A stretch of DNA of 64,000 nt from Pseudomonas sp. LD120 (GCF_009861525.1 NZ_WVHL01000002.1:372001-436000), one strand, 5' to 3'; positions 50,224-60,830 are shown, numbered from the stretch's first letter. Translations and numbers: made by a program. Notes: generated by a model from the letters alone, not told the origin.

Positions 50224-51869
50224 CCAGACGCTGGGCCTTGCCGCTGCTGCTGATCGCTTTCGGTCTGTTCTACCTGTTGCCCATGGCCACCCACGGCCTG
50301 TGGATTCCCGATGAAACCCGCTACGCGCAGATCAGCCAGGAGATGCTCCTGAGCGGTCACTGGGCGTCGCCGCACTTCATGGGGATTCGCTATTTCGAAA
50401 AACCCGTGGCCGGCTACTGGATGATGGCCATCGGTCAGGCGCTGTTTGGCGACAACCTCTTCGGTGTTCGCGTGGCCTCGGCCCTGAGTACCGGCCTGAG
50501 CGTGGTCCTGGCTTACCTGCTGGCCCGGCGTTTGTGGAATGATCCGCGCAAAAGCCTGGCCTGCGCCCTGCTGTACATGAGCTTCACCGTGGTCGCGCTG
50601 CTGGGCGGCTACGCCAACCTCGATCCGCAGTTCACCTTCTGGGTCAACCTGAGCCTGGTGGCGCTGTGGTTCACCTTCGACTGCCAGACCCGGCGCGGAC
50701 AGATCGGCGCCTGGGTACTGCTGGGCCTGGCCTGCGGCATGGGCTTCATGACCAAAGGCTTTCTCGCCTGGCTGCTGCCGGTGCTGGTGGCTCTGCCCTA
50801 CGCGCTGTGGCAAAAACGCCTGCGCTCGCTGCTGCTCTATGGCGGCATCGGCGTGCTGGTGGCGATCCTCATCAGTCTGCCTTGGGCCCTGGCGGTGCAT
50901 GCCCAGGAACCGGACTACTGGCGGTTCTTCTTCTGGCATGAGCACATCCGTCGCTTTGCCGGTGAAGACGCCCAGCACGCCTCGCCCTGGTGGTATTACC
51001 TGCCGTTGCTGGTGGGCTTCTGCGTGCCTTGGGTGCTGCTGTTGCCAGCCAGCCTGAAGCAGGCCTGGGAACAACGGCGGCTGAACAGCAGCGGTTTCCT
51101 GCTGCTGTGGCTGGTGCTGCCCCTGGCCTTCTTCAGCCTGAGCAAAGGCAAGTTGCCGGCCTACATCCTGCCGTGCCTGTTGCCCTTGGCACTGCTGATG
51201 GGCCACACCCTGATGGACCGCCTGGCGGCCGGCAAGACGCGGATCATCAGCCTCAACGGTACGCTCAACCTGCTGGCCGGTCTGCTGGGACTGCTGACCC
51301 TGGTGTACTTCCAGATAAAGAAGCCGGTGTACGTGGATGAGCCGCAGCACCTGGCGCTGGTGTACGTGCTGCTGCTGGGCTGGATCTTCAGCAACCTGGT
51401 CCAGGCGGTGCGCCCCTTGACCCTGTGGGCAGCACCAGCCCTGGGCAGCTTCCTGCTGGTGGCCCTGGCCCCGGCGGCGCTGCCGAACAAAGTGGTCTAC
51501 AACAAGATTCCCGACCCATTCATCATCGATCATGTCGCCGAACTGGGTCAGGCCAAGGCGCTGCTGAGCAATGACCTGGGCGCCGCATCCGCGCTGGCCT
51601 GGCGTCTGCGTCGCCCCGACGTGACGCTGTACAACACCGAGGGCGAAGTGAAATACGGCCTGGGTTACACCGACAGCACCGCGCGCAAGGTCGACCTGAA
51701 TCAGGTCCAGCCGTGGATCGCCGAGGCCCGCAAACAAGGCTCGATCGGCGTGGTGATGCGGGTCAAGAGCAGCGACGAAGAACATGAAGTCGAGCTGCTG
51801 CCCAAGGATGCCAAGCGTTACGAGCAAGGCAATATCGTGATCTTCATCATTCCCCAGAGTCAGCCATGA
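50220..51869 (+). CDS. arnT: Lipid A 4-amino-4-deoxy-L-arabinose transferase
   Basis: A 549-residue inner-membrane GT-C/PMT enzyme that transfers Ara4N from undecaprenyl phosphate to lipid A phosphates on the periplasmic side, lowering negative charge and causing polymyxin resistance. It has about 12 helices. The first periplasmic loop has the family motif [17 protein letters not shown] with the acidic residues, followed by [11 protein letters not shown]. The soluble C-terminal domain starts near 450. It overlaps arnD and arnE by four bases each. Confidence 0.95.
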   Translation: MTRRWALPLLLIAFGLFYLLPMATHGLWIPDETRYAQISQEMLLSGHWASPHFMGIRYFEKPVAGYWMMAIGQALFGDNLFGVRVASALSTGLSVVLAYLLARRLWNDPRKSLACALLYMSFTVVALLGGYANLDPQFTFWVNLSLVALWFTFDCQTRRGQIGAWVLLGLACGMGFMTKGFLAWLLPVLVALPYALWQKRLRSLLLYGGIGVLVAILISLPWALAVHAQEPDYWRFFFWHEHIRRFAGEDAQHASPWWYYLPLLVGFCVPWVLLLPASLKQAWEQRRLNSSGFLLLWLVLPLAFFSLSKGKLPAYILPCLLPLALLMGHTLMDRLAAGKTRIISLNGTLNLLAGLLGLLTLVYFQIKKPVYVDEPQHLALVYVLLLGWIFSNLVQAVRPLTLWAAPALGSFLLVALAPAALPNKVVYNKIPDPFIIDHVAELGQAKALLSNDLGAASALAWRLRRPDVTLYNTEGEVKYGLGYTDSTARKVDLNQVQPWIAEARKQGSIGVVMRVKSSDEEHEVELLPKDAKRYEQGNIVIFIIPQSQP

Positions 51870-52210
51870 GCCTGTTGCTGCTATTGCTCGCCTGCGCTCT
51901 GACCTGCCTGGGCCAGGTGGCGCAGAAATTCACCGTGGAAAGCTGGCGTGACCAGCCCTCCGACATCCTGCAAAAACTGCGTTCCGGCTGGCTGTGGCTG
52001 GCCCTGTTCAGCCTCGGCCTGGGTTTGCTGGTGTGGCTTTTGGTGCTGCAACGCATGGAAGTGGGCGTGGCCTACCCGATGCTCAGCCTGAATTTCGTGT
52101 TCATTACCTTGATCGCCCGTTTCGTCTTTCATGAGCCCATCGACCGCCGCCATTGGCTCGGTGTGGCCCTGGTGATTGGCGGCGTGCTGTTGTTGAGTCG
52201 CCACGCATGA
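51866..52210 (+). CDS. arnE: Undecaprenyl-phosphate-Ara4N flippase subunit ArnE
   Basis: A 114-residue EmrE-like protein with four predicted helices. It is the first half of the flippase that brings undecaprenyl-phosphate-Ara4N to the periplasmic face. Typical segments are [16 protein letters not shown] and [23 protein letters not shown]. It overlaps arnT and arnF. Confidence 0.92.
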   Translation: MSLLLLLLACALTCLGQVAQKFTVESWRDQPSDILQKLRSGWLWLALFSLGLGLLVWLLVLQRMEVGVAYPMLSLNFVFITLIARFVFHEPIDRRHWLGVALVIGGVLLLSRHA

Positions 52211-52620
52211 GCCGGGCCAAGGGATTTGCCTTCGCCCTGGGCAGCGTGGCCCTGGTCAGCGGCGCCCAGCTGGGCATGCGCTGGAGCATGACCCGCCTGC
52301 CCGCCCCCGACCAGTGGCTGTCGGCCCTAAGCGCCGGCAACGTCGATCTGGCCGCCCTGGGGGTGGTGATCGCAGCCATCGGTGCCTACGCCCTGTCGAT
52401 GCTCTGCTGGCTGCTGGCCCTGCGCGACCTGCCGCTGGGCCGGGCCTATTCGCTGCTCAGCATCAGCTACGCCCTGGTCTACCTGCTGGCCGCCAGCCTG
52501 CCGCTGTTCAACGAACCCTTCACGCTATCCAAAAGCCTCGGGGTGGCCCTGGTCATCCTCGGGGTCATGACCATTAACTCTCGATCTGCACCCGCGAAAA
52601 GTCCCAGGAATACCCCATGA
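52207..52620 (+). CDS. arnF: Undecaprenyl-phosphate-Ara4N flippase subunit ArnF
   Basis: A 137-residue EmrE-like four-helix partner of ArnE. The start at 52207 overlaps the arnE stop as ATGA; the longer frame from 52153 runs inside arnE. Segments [15 protein letters not shown] and [26 protein letters not shown] fit ArnF. It overlaps ugd by four bases. Confidence 0.92.
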   Translation: MSRAKGFAFALGSVALVSGAQLGMRWSMTRLPAPDQWLSALSAGNVDLAALGVVIAAIGAYALSMLCWLLALRDLPLGRAYSLLSISYALVYLLAASLPLFNEPFTLSKSLGVALVILGVMTINSRSAPAKSPRNTP

Positions 52621-53981
52621 AAATCAGTGTATTTGGAAGTGGTTACGTCGGCCTCGTACAAGCCGCCGTATTGGCTGAAGTCGGCCACGATGTCATCTGC
52701 ATGGACATCGACGAGCAAAAGGTCAAGCAGCTGCAACAGGGACACGTGAGCATCTTCGAGCCCGGGCTGGCCAGCCTGGTCAGGGAAAACCTCGAAGCCA
52801 AGCGCCTGCAGTTCACCAGCGACGAGAAACTCGCGGTGCAACACGGCCAGGTGCTGTTCATCGCCGTGGGCACGCCGTCCAGCGAAGACGGCTCGGCGGA
52901 CCTGCGCTATGTGCTGTCGGTGGGCGACGCAGTGGCCCGCCACCGTGAGAAGCCGGTGATCCTGGTGGAAAAATCCACGGTGCCGGTGGGCACCGGCGAC
53001 ACCTTGAAGGCGCACATAGAGAAGGTCCTGGACGGCCGCCCGCTGCAATTCGATATCGTTTCCAACCCGGAGTTTCTCAAGGAAGGTTCAGCCGTCACTG
53101 ACTGCCGCCGTCCGGACCGGATCATCATCGGCTGTGAACGCGAGGAAGTGCGCGACGTCATGCGCGACCTGTACGCGCCGTTCAACCGCAACCACGACCG
53201 CATCATGTTCATGGACCTGCGCAGCGCCGAGCTGACCAAGTACGCGGCCAACTGCATGCTGGCCACCAAGATCAGCTTCATCAACCAGATCGCCGAGTTG
53301 GCCGAGCACCTGGGGGCCGACATCGAATCGGTGCGCTTGGGCATCGGCGCCGACTCGCGGATCGGCTATCACTTCATCTACCCCGGTTGCGGCTACGGCG
53401 GCTCCTGCTTCCCCAAGGACATGCGCGCCCTGATCCACAGCGCCGAGCAAGCCCACTGTTCCAGCGACCTGTTGCAAGCGGTGGAAGCCATCAACGAGCG
53501 GCAGAAACACAAGTTGTTCGAACGCATCAAGGCGTTCTACAAAGGCGACCTTGAAGGCAAGACCTTTGCCCTCTGGGGCTTGGCGTTCAAGCCCAACACC
53601 GACGACATGCGCGACGCACCGAGCCGGGTGCTGCTGGACGCGCTGTTCGCGGCCGGCGCCGAAGTCCGGGCCTTCGACCCGGAAGCCATGCAGGAAACCC
53701 AGCGCCTGTACCCGGACGAATCGCGCCTGATGCTCATGGGCACTCCGGAATCGGTGCTCCATCGCGCCGACGCGCTGATCATCTGCACCGAATGGCAGCA
53801 GTTCAAGGCGCCGGATTTCGACCTGATCCAGCAGCGTCTCAAGGCCCCGGTGATCTTCGACGGCCGTAACCTGTACGACGCCGAGCGCCTGGCGCGCAAC
53901 GGTTTCACCTACTTCCCGATCGGTCGTGGTGAATCGCGCAACCTGCCGATTCCGCACCAGCAGTGGTCCACCGAGGCCTGA
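52617..53981 (+). CDS. ugd: UDP-glucose 6-dehydrogenase
   Basis: A 454-residue enzyme that makes UDP-glucuronate, the entry substrate for ArnA. The N-terminal NAD motif is [19 protein letters not shown]. The catalytic cysteine lies in [18 protein letters not shown] near 263, with the family lysine at FPKD. The C-terminal domain has [17 protein letters not shown]. It is last in the arn set, as in other Pseudomonas, with a four-base overlap with arnF and direct abutment to the next gene. Confidence 0.95.
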   Translation: MKISVFGSGYVGLVQAAVLAEVGHDVICMDIDEQKVKQLQQGHVSIFEPGLASLVRENLEAKRLQFTSDEKLAVQHGQVLFIAVGTPSSEDGSADLRYVLSVGDAVARHREKPVILVEKSTVPVGTGDTLKAHIEKVLDGRPLQFDIVSNPEFLKEGSAVTDCRRPDRIIIGCEREEVRDVMRDLYAPFNRNHDRIMFMDLRSAELTKYAANCMLATKISFINQIAELAEHLGADIESVRLGIGADSRIGYHFIYPGCGYGGSCFPKDMRALIHSAEQAHCSSDLLQAVEAINERQKHKLFERIKAFYKGDLEGKTFALWGLAFKPNTDDMRDAPSRVLLDALFAAGAEVRAFDPEAMQETQRLYPDESRLMLMGTPESVLHRADALIICTEWQQFKAPDFDLIQQRLKAPVIFDGRNLYDAERLARNGFTYFPIGRGESRNLPIPHQQWSTEA

Positions 53982-55607
53982 ATGAACCCGCACTCCAGTT
54001 CCCCTTCGAACACATTACTTTGGCAATCGTTGGGGCTGGGGCTGCTGGCCTTGCTGCTGTTCTGCGCCGGCGCCGGCCACGATTCGGTCATCGGCTTCGA
54101 CTCGCGCTTTGTGCTCTTCGCCAAGGAGATGCTGCGCCATGGGCCGGGGTTCTTCCCTACCACCTATGGCCAGCCCTATGCCGACTATTCCAGCGCCTCG
54201 ACCCTGCTGGTGTGGCTGTTTTCCCTGCCCACCGGGCAGGTCAGTAGTTTCAGTGCTTGGCTGCCCACGGCCCTCGCCTCGGCGCTGATCGTCAGCCTGA
54301 TCTATCGCCTGCTGGCGCCCTACTCCCGCACCTGGGCCCTGCTCAGCGTGGCTTTGCTGCTGCTGAGCAATACCTTCATCAGCGAAACCCGCGCCGTCTC
54401 CCTGGATCAGATGCTCGCGGCCGTGTCCTTGGCGGTGTTCTACCTGGGCTACGCCCATGATCACTTCGACGCGCCCCGGCGCCTGGGCGGGATCTTCCTG
54501 CTGCTGGTGCTGGGCTTTGCCATTCGCGGGCCCATCGGCCTGGTAATTCCCACCGGCATGCTGTGCAGCTACTACCTGCTGGGCGGTCAATGGCGTCGTT
54601 TGTTCGGCGTTGGTTTCAGCGCGCTGTTGCTGCTGGTGGCCTGCGTCGGCTTGCTGCTGTGGCTGGCCAAGCTCAGCGGTGGCCAGGCCTTTGTCGACGA
54701 GGTGATCCGCATGCAGTTCATGGGACGCATGGACGGCAGCGAAGGCTCCAGCGACGTCTTCTATTACTTCACCAGTTCCCTGGGCAACTACGCCCTGGCC
54801 TATCCCCTGGCGATCCTGGCGTGGGTCGCGGTGCTGCTCAATCGCCCCGTGGAACAGGACCCGGCCCTGAAACTGTTGCGTCTGTGCACTGCTGCCGGGC
54901 TGATCGTGATGATCGGCCTGTCGATTCCCCAGGCGAAAAAGGCCCGCTACCTGCTGCCGATGCTGCCCATGGCGGCGATCGTTGCGGCTTATCCGTTCCA
55001 GGCCGGACGCGGGCGGGTCATGGGCTGGCTGCGGGTACTGATCCAGGGCCTGTGGCTGCTGCTGCCCGGGGTGCTGATGGTGGGACTGCTGGTACTGCGG
55101 CGCAAATTCCCTGAACAGCTCACCCACCTCTTGCCCATGCTGCTGATCCTCGGCCTCTTGCAAGCGCTGTCCCTGGGGTTGCTGTGCAAGCGCCAGTGGC
55201 GCGCCGTGGGCCTGGCCTACAGCGCGGTGCTGGCGGTCTGGGCCTGTTACATCGGGGTCTTCGAACCGGTGGAGCACCGTCTCTATGACACTCGCGCCTT
55301 CAGCCTCGGCGCCATGCAACTGATCGAGGCCGACCCGGCACCAGTGGTCCTGCACCGCATGGGCAAGGACGCCAAGGCAATCAAGTTCATGGTCAACCTG
55401 GACCGGGACCTGCAACCGCAGTTCAGTGAAACCCCTGCCAGCCTGGCCCAGATCCCCGGCCCGGCCTGGGTGATCCTTGACCAGAGCGACCTGCCCAGCC
55501 TGCAAGGCACACCCCTGGCCGGATTGACTCCGGTGCTGAGCGGGCGTTTCGACAAGAATGACTTTGTGCTCCTGCACCTGCCCAAGGCCACTCAGGCACG
55601 ACCCTGA
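53982..55607 (+). CDS. GT39/PMT-family membrane glycosyltransferase, ArnT-like paralogue
   Basis: A 541-residue protein with about 12 membrane helices. The first external loop contains VIGFDSRFVLFAKEMLRHG and TTYGQPYADYSS, matching the GT-C layout in which an acidic residue (Asp in FDSRF) serves catalysis. It is the same size and architecture as ArnT but clearly diverged from it. Its ATG immediately follows the ugd stop (TGAATG), so it is translationally linked to the arn operon. It may add Ara4N or another undecaprenyl-linked sugar to lipid A, core or other glycan. It is not part of the standard arn set. Confidence 0.85.
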   Translation: MNPHSSSPSNTLLWQSLGLGLLALLLFCAGAGHDSVIGFDSRFVLFAKEMLRHGPGFFPTTYGQPYADYSSASTLLVWLFSLPTGQVSSFSAWLPTALASALIVSLIYRLLAPYSRTWALLSVALLLLSNTFISETRAVSLDQMLAAVSLAVFYLGYAHDHFDAPRRLGGIFLLLVLGFAIRGPIGLVIPTGMLCSYYLLGGQWRRLFGVGFSALLLLVACVGLLLWLAKLSGGQAFVDEVIRMQFMGRMDGSEGSSDVFYYFTSSLGNYALAYPLAILAWVAVLLNRPVEQDPALKLLRLCTAAGLIVMIGLSIPQAKKARYLLPMLPMAAIVAAYPFQAGRGRVMGWLRVLIQGLWLLLPGVLMVGLLVLRRKFPEQLTHLLPMLLILGLLQALSLGLLCKRQWRAVGLAYSAVLAVWACYIGVFEPVEHRLYDTRAFSLGAMQLIEADPAPVVLHRMGKDAKAIKFMVNLDRDLQPQFSETPASLAQIPGPAWVILDQSDLPSLQGTPLAGLTPVLSGRFDKNDFVLLHLPKATQARP

Positions 55608-55648
55608 AAGCGTTGCGCCCCCCCGGCCGGCTCCTTACACTCGCGCCC

Positions 55649-56164
55649 ATGACCATTCAGATCCGCCGGGCGCGGGTGGCTGACGCGGCCTTCCTGCCCG
55701 CTATTGAAACCTCGGCCGCCGAACTCTTTCGCAGTGATCCGCAACTGGCCTGGCTGGCCGACGCCGAAGTGGCCGATGCCCAGAGCCATCGAGAAAACAT
55801 CCAACACCACCTGGTCTGGGTTGCGCTGATAGAAGACGGCACCCGCTGCGCCTTTCTCAACGCCCAGATCTGCGACCAGGAACTGCATGTGTGGGAAATT
55901 TCCGTTGCCACTGGCCACCAGGGCCAAGGCATTGGCAAGCGCCTGTTGCAGGCGGCACGCGAGTTCGCCTTGGAACAGTGCCTCACGGCCCTGACCCTCA
56001 GCACCTTCCGCGAACTGGCCTGGAACGAACCTTTCTACCAGCGCCAGGGCTTTGTCACCCTGCAACCTGCACAACTGAGCCCGCGCCTGCGCCAGGTCCT
56101 GGCCGATGAAACACAGCACGGCCTGCCCGAATCACGCCGCTGCGCCATGCGCCTGAGCTTGTAA
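55649..56164 (+). CDS. GNAT-family N-acetyltransferase
   Basis: A 171-residue acetyltransferase. The start at 55649 (MTIQIRRARVADAAFLPAIE) fits the fold. The acetyl-CoA loop is VATGHQGQGIGKRLLQAARE near 95, the Q/RxxGxG/A motif. Then come the typical NEPFYQRQGF segment and the last strand. The substrate is unknown. It follows the GT39 gene by 40 bases but is probably an independent unit. Confidence 0.88.
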   Translation: MTIQIRRARVADAAFLPAIETSAAELFRSDPQLAWLADAEVADAQSHRENIQHHLVWVALIEDGTRCAFLNAQICDQELHVWEISVATGHQGQGIGKRLLQAAREFALEQCLTALTLSTFRELAWNEPFYQRQGFVTLQPAQLSPRLRQVLADETQHGLPESRRCAMRLSL

Positions 56165-56471
56165 AGACGCACTGCCACTGACCGCTGGAGCTGGCCCAGG
56201 GGGCTGGCTGTAGGGGCGGGCTTGCCAGCGAAAGCGCCCTCAAGACCCGCCCCCAACGCCAAGCCCTCTTAGCTCCCTTCGCTGGCAAGCCGGTGCGTCA
56301 TACAGCAAAATAAATGCACTTAAACGGCATTATTATGAATTTGTCAGCAGCACCAATGCTCGGCACACTGTGCCCGTTCCTCCCCCAAATGTGGGAACGT
56401 TCAAGGGCTTTCTGGTGATCCAGGCAAGCCCTTCTTTTTGCCCGTCGTTTAGCCCTGGACCGTTCTTGCCG
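56165..56471. other. Intergenic region with a REP-type pair
   Basis: About 300 bases without a gene. It contains the inverted REP-like pair at 56206-56300 and an AT-rich stretch (56300-56345) that may hold the promoter of the HPP-family gene. Confidence 0.5.
56206..56300. repeat. Pseudomonas REP-type inverted pair
   Basis: CTTGCCAGCGAA (56221-56232, preceded by GTAGGGGCGGG) is matched in inverse by TTCGCTGGCAAG (56278-56289). This is the common Pseudomonas REP core in a head-to-head pair about 45 bases apart, REPIN-like. Such elements are moved by a RAYT transposase in trans and may stabilise transcript ends. Confidence 0.75.
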
Positions 56472-57176
56472 ATGTTTGCCCGCTGGAAACCCGCCGCCAT
56501 CAATACCCGCCCCCTGGAATGGAGCCGTGCCGCCATCGGCATGGCCCTGGGCACCCTGTTCAGTGTCTGGCTCTGCGCCCAAGTGTTCGGCATGCCCGTG
56601 GCACTGCACTTGATCGGTCCGCTGGGGGCCTCGGCGGTGTTGTTGTTTGCCGTGTCTTCCGGGGCCCTGGCCCAGCCCTGGTCGATCCTCGGCGGTTACC
56701 TGTGCGCTGGGGTCGTGGCCTTGCTGGTGGCCCATGTCCTGGGCCGGACCCTGGGCAGCGCCTGCCTGGCGGCGGGTATTTCCCTGGTGCTGATGTGCTG
56801 GTTGCGCTGCCTGCATCCCCCGGCTGGCGCCCTGGCCCTGACCCTGGTGCTGGCGGACCCGGCCAGCGTGGCTTTGGAGTGGCGGGAACTGGGGCCGGTG
56901 ATGCTCGCGGCGGCCAGCCTGTTGGCCAGTGCCTTGGTCTACAACAACCTGACGCGGATTCGTTACCCCAAGGGCCCGAGCGATACCCCGGTGCTGCTGC
57001 CCTCGGCGGCCCCCGCCGACAGCCTGGCGATCACCGCCGAAGACCTCAAGCAGGCCCTGGCCGAGATGGAAGAATTCTTCGACGTCACCCCTGAAGACCT
57101 TGAGCAACTGATCCACGCCAGCGAAGCCCACGCCCGCCGGCGCAGCATTGGCCAGGTCCTGTCCTCGCGGCCCTGA
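56472..57176 (+). CDS. HPP-family integral membrane protein
   Basis: A 234-residue protein. Residues about 28-170 hold four or five helices. The family motif is LHPPAGALALTLVLAD near 118, and the HPP triplet gives the family its name. The C-terminal 65 residues (TAEDLKQALAEMEEFFDVTPEDLEQLIHASE) are a charged cytoplasmic tail. In other bacteria and plants HPP proteins have been linked to nitrite transport, but a general function is not established. The start at 56472 is preferred because the longer frame adds a non-coding-like leader. Confidence 0.85.
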   Translation: MFARWKPAAINTRPLEWSRAAIGMALGTLFSVWLCAQVFGMPVALHLIGPLGASAVLLFAVSSGALAQPWSILGGYLCAGVVALLVAHVLGRTLGSACLAAGISLVLMCWLRCLHPPAGALALTLVLADPASVALEWRELGPVMLAAASLLASALVYNNLTRIRYPKGPSDTPVLLPSAAPADSLAITAEDLKQALAEMEEFFDVTPEDLEQLIHASEAHARRRSIGQVLSSRP

Positions 57177-57369
57177 TAGCGCCCTAACCTTCGCCCTCGC
57201 TGGTGCTGACTTGCCAGCCAAGACAGTTTCAGAAGCGGCGCACGCGTCAAGGACCTGTTCGTTGGCAAGCCGGGGCCTGCAAAGGCATCGTCGATTGCGC
57301 GCCAGGCGCAGCCACTGGCTGGCCAGCGCAGGCGCGCTCAAGTGCGGTGGCAGGCTCAAGTCAGTGGGT

Positions 57370-58233
57370 TCAAACCATCGGCGACCAGCGCTGGGACCAG
57401 TCGTGGTCTTGTTCGATCACCTCACGCAATACCGCAAACGCCTGCTGCAGCTGCACCGAGTCGCGCTCCCGGGCATACAGCAGGTAAGTGGGAAAACTGA
57501 ACTCCGGAGCCTTTTCCACCCGTTCCAGCACACCGCTGTCCAGGTAGCTCTGCACCACCCGGGTGCGGAAATAGCCGCTGCCACCGGCGTCGAGGATGAA
57601 CTGCAGCGCCAGGGGCCCAAGGTTGAAGCCCACCGCGGCCTTGGCCTGCTCCGGCAATGCGGCGTCGTGCTGACGACGAAAATCCTCGCCCCAATCGATG
57701 TACACATACGGATCAGGACGCCCTGCCAGGCGCACCTGGATCAGTGTTTCTTCCAGCAATTGCTCCACCTGCAACCCCGGCGAATACAGCGGCTGGAACA
57801 CCAGCGCCGCATCCAGTACCCCCAACTCCAGTTGCCGCTGCAGGCTCGCGCCTTCAGCGATCTGGGTGTGCAACGCATGGTTGGGCAGCGCCTGGCGCAA
57901 GCGCCGTACCCAGTTGAGCATCAGCGGGTTGCACAGGCTCAGTTCGCCACCGATGTGCAACACATTCCGGTAGCCCGCCAGCAGCGGCAGATCGCGCTGC
58001 GCCGCTTCCCAGGTCTGTACCAGTTGATTGGCATAGGCAATGAAGGCTTCGCCATCGGCAGTGGGCCGTGCGCCGGCGCGGTTGCGCACCAACAGTTTGC
58101 AGTTGAGCTGGCCTTCCAGATTCTGCACCCGGGCGCTGATGGCGGTCTGGGTCAGGTGCAGGCGCTCGGCAGCGGCGATCAGACTGCCGCTGCGGACGAT
58201 TTCCAGGAAGGTGCGGGCCAGATCGATGTCCAT
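57370..58233 (-). CDS. LysR-family transcription regulator
   Basis: A 287-residue LysR-type regulator. The N-terminal HTH (DLARTFLEIVRSGSLIAAAERLHLTQTAISARVQNLEGQLN) is followed by the effector-binding domain from about 90. It is divergent from the 3-hydroxyisobutyryl-CoA hydrolase gene across 308 bases and may control the branched-chain acyl-CoA genes. The effector is unknown. Confidence 0.92.
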   Translation of the reverse strand: MDIDLARTFLEIVRSGSLIAAAERLHLTQTAISARVQNLEGQLNCKLLVRNRAGARPTADGEAFIAYANQLVQTWEAAQRDLPLLAGYRNVLHIGGELSLCNPLMLNWVRRLRQALPNHALHTQIAEGASLQRQLELGVLDAALVFQPLYSPGLQVEQLLEETLIQVRLAGRPDPYVYIDWGEDFRRQHDAALPEQAKAAVGFNLGPLALQFILDAGGSGYFRTRVVQSYLDSGVLERVEKAPEFSFPTYLLYARERDSVQLQQAFAVLREVIEQDHDWSQRWSPMV

Positions 58234-58541
58234 GGTGCCTCGCCGGCAAAAATTCGAGCGCCATTGTAGCGGCGCTCGTGCCGCCGTGCCGACTCCCCGT
58301 CAGCCACCCGGGCCGACGGGGCAACGAACCGGCGACCTGGATGTGCTTGTTTTCGCTCATTGAGGCGCTAAAGCCTGGGCCAGAGCGTTGGAGTACCAGG
58401 CAGTGCAGCCGTTGGAGCAGGCAAAAATGCACAGCCAACCTGCAGTTTTCGGGGGTGTACTGGGCAAATTTGCACTGTTACGATCCGCCGATGCTCGCGC
58501 GCGAGCGTCCTATGAAAAACAATAAAAGCAGGGAGTTAGTG
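58234..58541. promoter_or_regulatory. Divergent promoter region of LysR and HIBYL-CoA hydrolase genes
   Basis: 308 bases. A perfect 14-bp palindrome GCTCGCGCGCGAGC lies at 58493-58506, 36 bases before the hydrolase ATG. AGGGAG at about 58530 is its ribosome site. An in-frame upstream ATG run exists but lies in non-coding-like sequence. Confidence 0.45.
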
Positions 58542-59648
58542 ATGACTGCTCAGGTTTCATCCCAGGCGACTCGGGCGCTCGACGCCACCCCGGACGAAGT
58601 ACGGGTCGAGGTACGCAACCACATTGGCCACCTGACCCTCAACCGCCCCGCCGGTCTCAATGCGATCACCCTGTCGATGGTGCGCACCTTGCAGCAGCAA
58701 CTGGATGCCTGGGCGCTGGACCCGGAGGTGCAGGCCGTGGTGCTGCGCGGCGCCGGAGAAAAAGCCTTCTGCGCCGGTGGTGATATCCGCTCGCTGTACG
58801 ACAGCTACCAGAACGGCGAGACCTTGCATGAGGCGTTCTTCGTCGAAGAATACGCCCTGGACCTGACCATCCACCATTACCGCAAGCCGGTGCTGGCCCT
58901 GATGGACGGCTTTGTCCTCGGCGGCGGCATGGGCCTGGTGCAAGGTGCCGACCTGCGAGTGGTCACCGAGCGCAGCCGCCTGGCGATGCCGGAAGTGGCC
59001 ATCGGTTACTTCCCGGATGTCGGTGGCAGCCACTTTCTTTCGCGCATTCCCGGCGAGCTGGGGATCTACCTCGGGGTCAGCGGCGTGCAGATCCGCGCCG
59101 CCGATGCGCTCTACTGCGGCCTGGCCGACTGGTACCTGGAAAGCGAGCAACTGGGCCTGCTGGACCAACGCCTGGATCATCTGCAGTGGGGCCACTCGCC
59201 GCTCAAGGACCTGCAGGGCCTACTGGCCAAGCTGGCGGTACAGAGCCTGCCCGATGCACCGCTCAAAGCCCTGCGCCCAACCATCGACCACTTCTTCGCC
59301 CTGGCGGACATGCCGAGTATCGTCGAGCAGTTGCGCAGCGTGGCAATCGCCGACAGCCACGAGTGGGCCCTGGCCACCGCCGACCTGCTGGACACCCGCT
59401 CGCCTCTGGCCATGGCGGTAACCCTGCAGATGCTGCGCTACGGCCGCCAGTTGAGCCTGGAACAATGCTTTGCCCTGGAGCTGCACCTGGACCGCCAGTG
59501 GTTCGAGCGTGGCGATCTGATGGAAGGCGTGCGCGCGCTGATCATCGACAAAGACAAGACCCCGCACTGGAACCCGCCGACCCTGGCCGCCCTTGAGGCT
59601 GAGCGGGTGGCGAGCTTCTTCAAGGGTTTCGACGGCATTGGGAGCTGA
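58542..59648 (+). CDS. 3-hydroxyisobutyryl-CoA hydrolase / enoyl-CoA hydratase family
   Basis: A 368-residue crotonase-fold enzyme. The CoA-binding [20 protein letters not shown] (near 67) and the active-site loop [47 protein letters not shown] are typical of 3-hydroxyisobutyryl-CoA hydrolases in valine breakdown (PE.xIG.FPDVG). It is longer than simple enoyl-CoA hydratases (about 257), which also supports this. An acyl-CoA dehydrogenase gene follows by four bases. Confidence 0.9.
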   Translation: MTAQVSSQATRALDATPDEVRVEVRNHIGHLTLNRPAGLNAITLSMVRTLQQQLDAWALDPEVQAVVLRGAGEKAFCAGGDIRSLYDSYQNGETLHEAFFVEEYALDLTIHHYRKPVLALMDGFVLGGGMGLVQGADLRVVTERSRLAMPEVAIGYFPDVGGSHFLSRIPGELGIYLGVSGVQIRAADALYCGLADWYLESEQLGLLDQRLDHLQWGHSPLKDLQGLLAKLAVQSLPDAPLKALRPTIDHFFALADMPSIVEQLRSVAIADSHEWALATADLLDTRSPLAMAVTLQMLRYGRQLSLEQCFALELHLDRQWFERGDLMEGVRALIIDKDKTPHWNPPTLAALEAERVASFFKGFDGIGS

Positions 59649-59652
59649 ACTC

Positions 59653-60804
59653 ATGCACGACATTGAATTGACCGAAGAACAAGTGATGATCCGCGACATG
59701 GCCCGGGACTTTGCCCGGGGCGAGATCGCGCCCCATGCCCAGGCCTGGGAGCAGGCCGGCTGGATCGACGATGCCCTGGTACACAAGATGGGCGAGCTGG
59801 GCCTGTTGGGCATGGTGGTCCCCGAACAATGGGGCGGCAGCTACCTGGACTACGTGGCTTACGCCCTGGCGGTGGAGGAAATCTCCGCCGGCGACGGCGC
59901 TACCGGCGCGCTGATGAGCATCCACAACTCGGTGGGCTGCGGGCCGATCCTCAACTACGGCAGCCAGGAGCAGAAACAGCAATGGCTACCGCGCCTGGCC
60001 GCCGGCGAAGCCATCGGCTGCTTCTGCCTCACCGAACCCCAGGCCGGTTCCGAAGCCCACAACCTGCGCACCCGCGCCGAGCTGCGTGACGGTAAGTGGG
60101 TGATCAACGGCGCCAAGCAGTTCGTCAGCAACGGCAAGCGCGCCCAGCTGGCCATCGTCTTCGCGGTGACCGACCCGGAACTGGGCAAGAAAGGCCTGTC
60201 GGCATTCCTGGTGCCCACCGACACCCCGGGGTTCATCGTCGACCGCACCGAACACAAGATGGGCATTCGCGCTTCCGACACCTGCGCCGTGACCCTCAAC
60301 CAGTGCACCATCCCCGAAGCCAACCTGCTGGGCGAACGGGGCAAGGGCCTGGCCATTGCCCTGTCCAACCTCGAAGGCGGCCGCATCGGCATCGCCGCCC
60401 AGGCCCTGGGCATCGCCCGCGCCGCGTTTGAAGCGGCCCTGGCCTACGCCCGGGAACGGGTGCAGTTCGACAAGCCGATCATCGAACACCAGAGCATCGC
60501 CAACCTGCTGGCCGACATGCACACCCGCCTGAATGCCGCACGCCTGCTGATCCTGCACGCCGCGCGCCTGCGCAGCGCCGGCCAGCCGTGCCTGTCGGAG
60601 GCCTCCCAGGCCAAGCTGTTCGCGTCGGAAATGGCCGAGAAGGTCTGCTCCTCGGCCATGCAGATCCATGGCGGCTACGGGTATCTGGAGGACTATCCGG
60701 TGGAGCGCTACTACCGCGATGCGCGGATCACCCAGATCTACGAAGGCTCCAGCGAGATCCAGCGCCTGCTGATTGCCCGCGAGCTCAAGCATTACCAGTT
60801 GTAG
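59653..60804 (+). CDS. Acyl-CoA dehydrogenase (isobutyryl-CoA dehydrogenase-like)
   Basis: A 383-residue FAD enzyme. The motifs [21 protein letters not shown] (near 122) and the C-terminal [34 protein letters not shown], with the catalytic Glu in YEGSSE, are diagnostic. Next to a 3-hydroxyisobutyryl-CoA hydrolase it fits isobutyryl-CoA dehydrogenase in valine catabolism, but other short branched acyl-CoAs are possible. A terminator follows. Confidence 0.93.
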   Translation: MHDIELTEEQVMIRDMARDFARGEIAPHAQAWEQAGWIDDALVHKMGELGLLGMVVPEQWGGSYLDYVAYALAVEEISAGDGATGALMSIHNSVGCGPILNYGSQEQKQQWLPRLAAGEAIGCFCLTEPQAGSEAHNLRTRAELRDGKWVINGAKQFVSNGKRAQLAIVFAVTDPELGKKGLSAFLVPTDTPGFIVDRTEHKMGIRASDTCAVTLNQCTIPEANLLGERGKGLAIALSNLEGGRIGIAAQALGIARAAFEAALAYARERVQFDKPIIEHQSIANLLADMHTRLNAARLLILHAARLRSAGQPCLSEASQAKLFASEMAEKVCSSAMQIHGGYGYLEDYPVERYYRDARITQIYEGSSEIQRLLIARELKHYQL

Positions 60805-60830
60805 ATAACAGCGCTCAAAGCCCCCAACCA

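Noticed and set aside
50106..51827. 573-codon minus-strand frame opposite arnT
   Set aside because: Gln-, His- and Arg-rich antisense shadow of a hydrophobic membrane protein gene; no start site or motif.
54015..55577. 520-codon minus-strand frame opposite the GT39 gene
   Set aside because: Same kind of shadow: Gln- and His-rich antisense of a Leu-rich membrane protein.
57177..57369. Second REP pair after the HPP-family gene
   Set aside because: CTTGCCAGCC and GTTGGCAAGCC occur, but the match to the REP core is poor on both arms; too weak to report.
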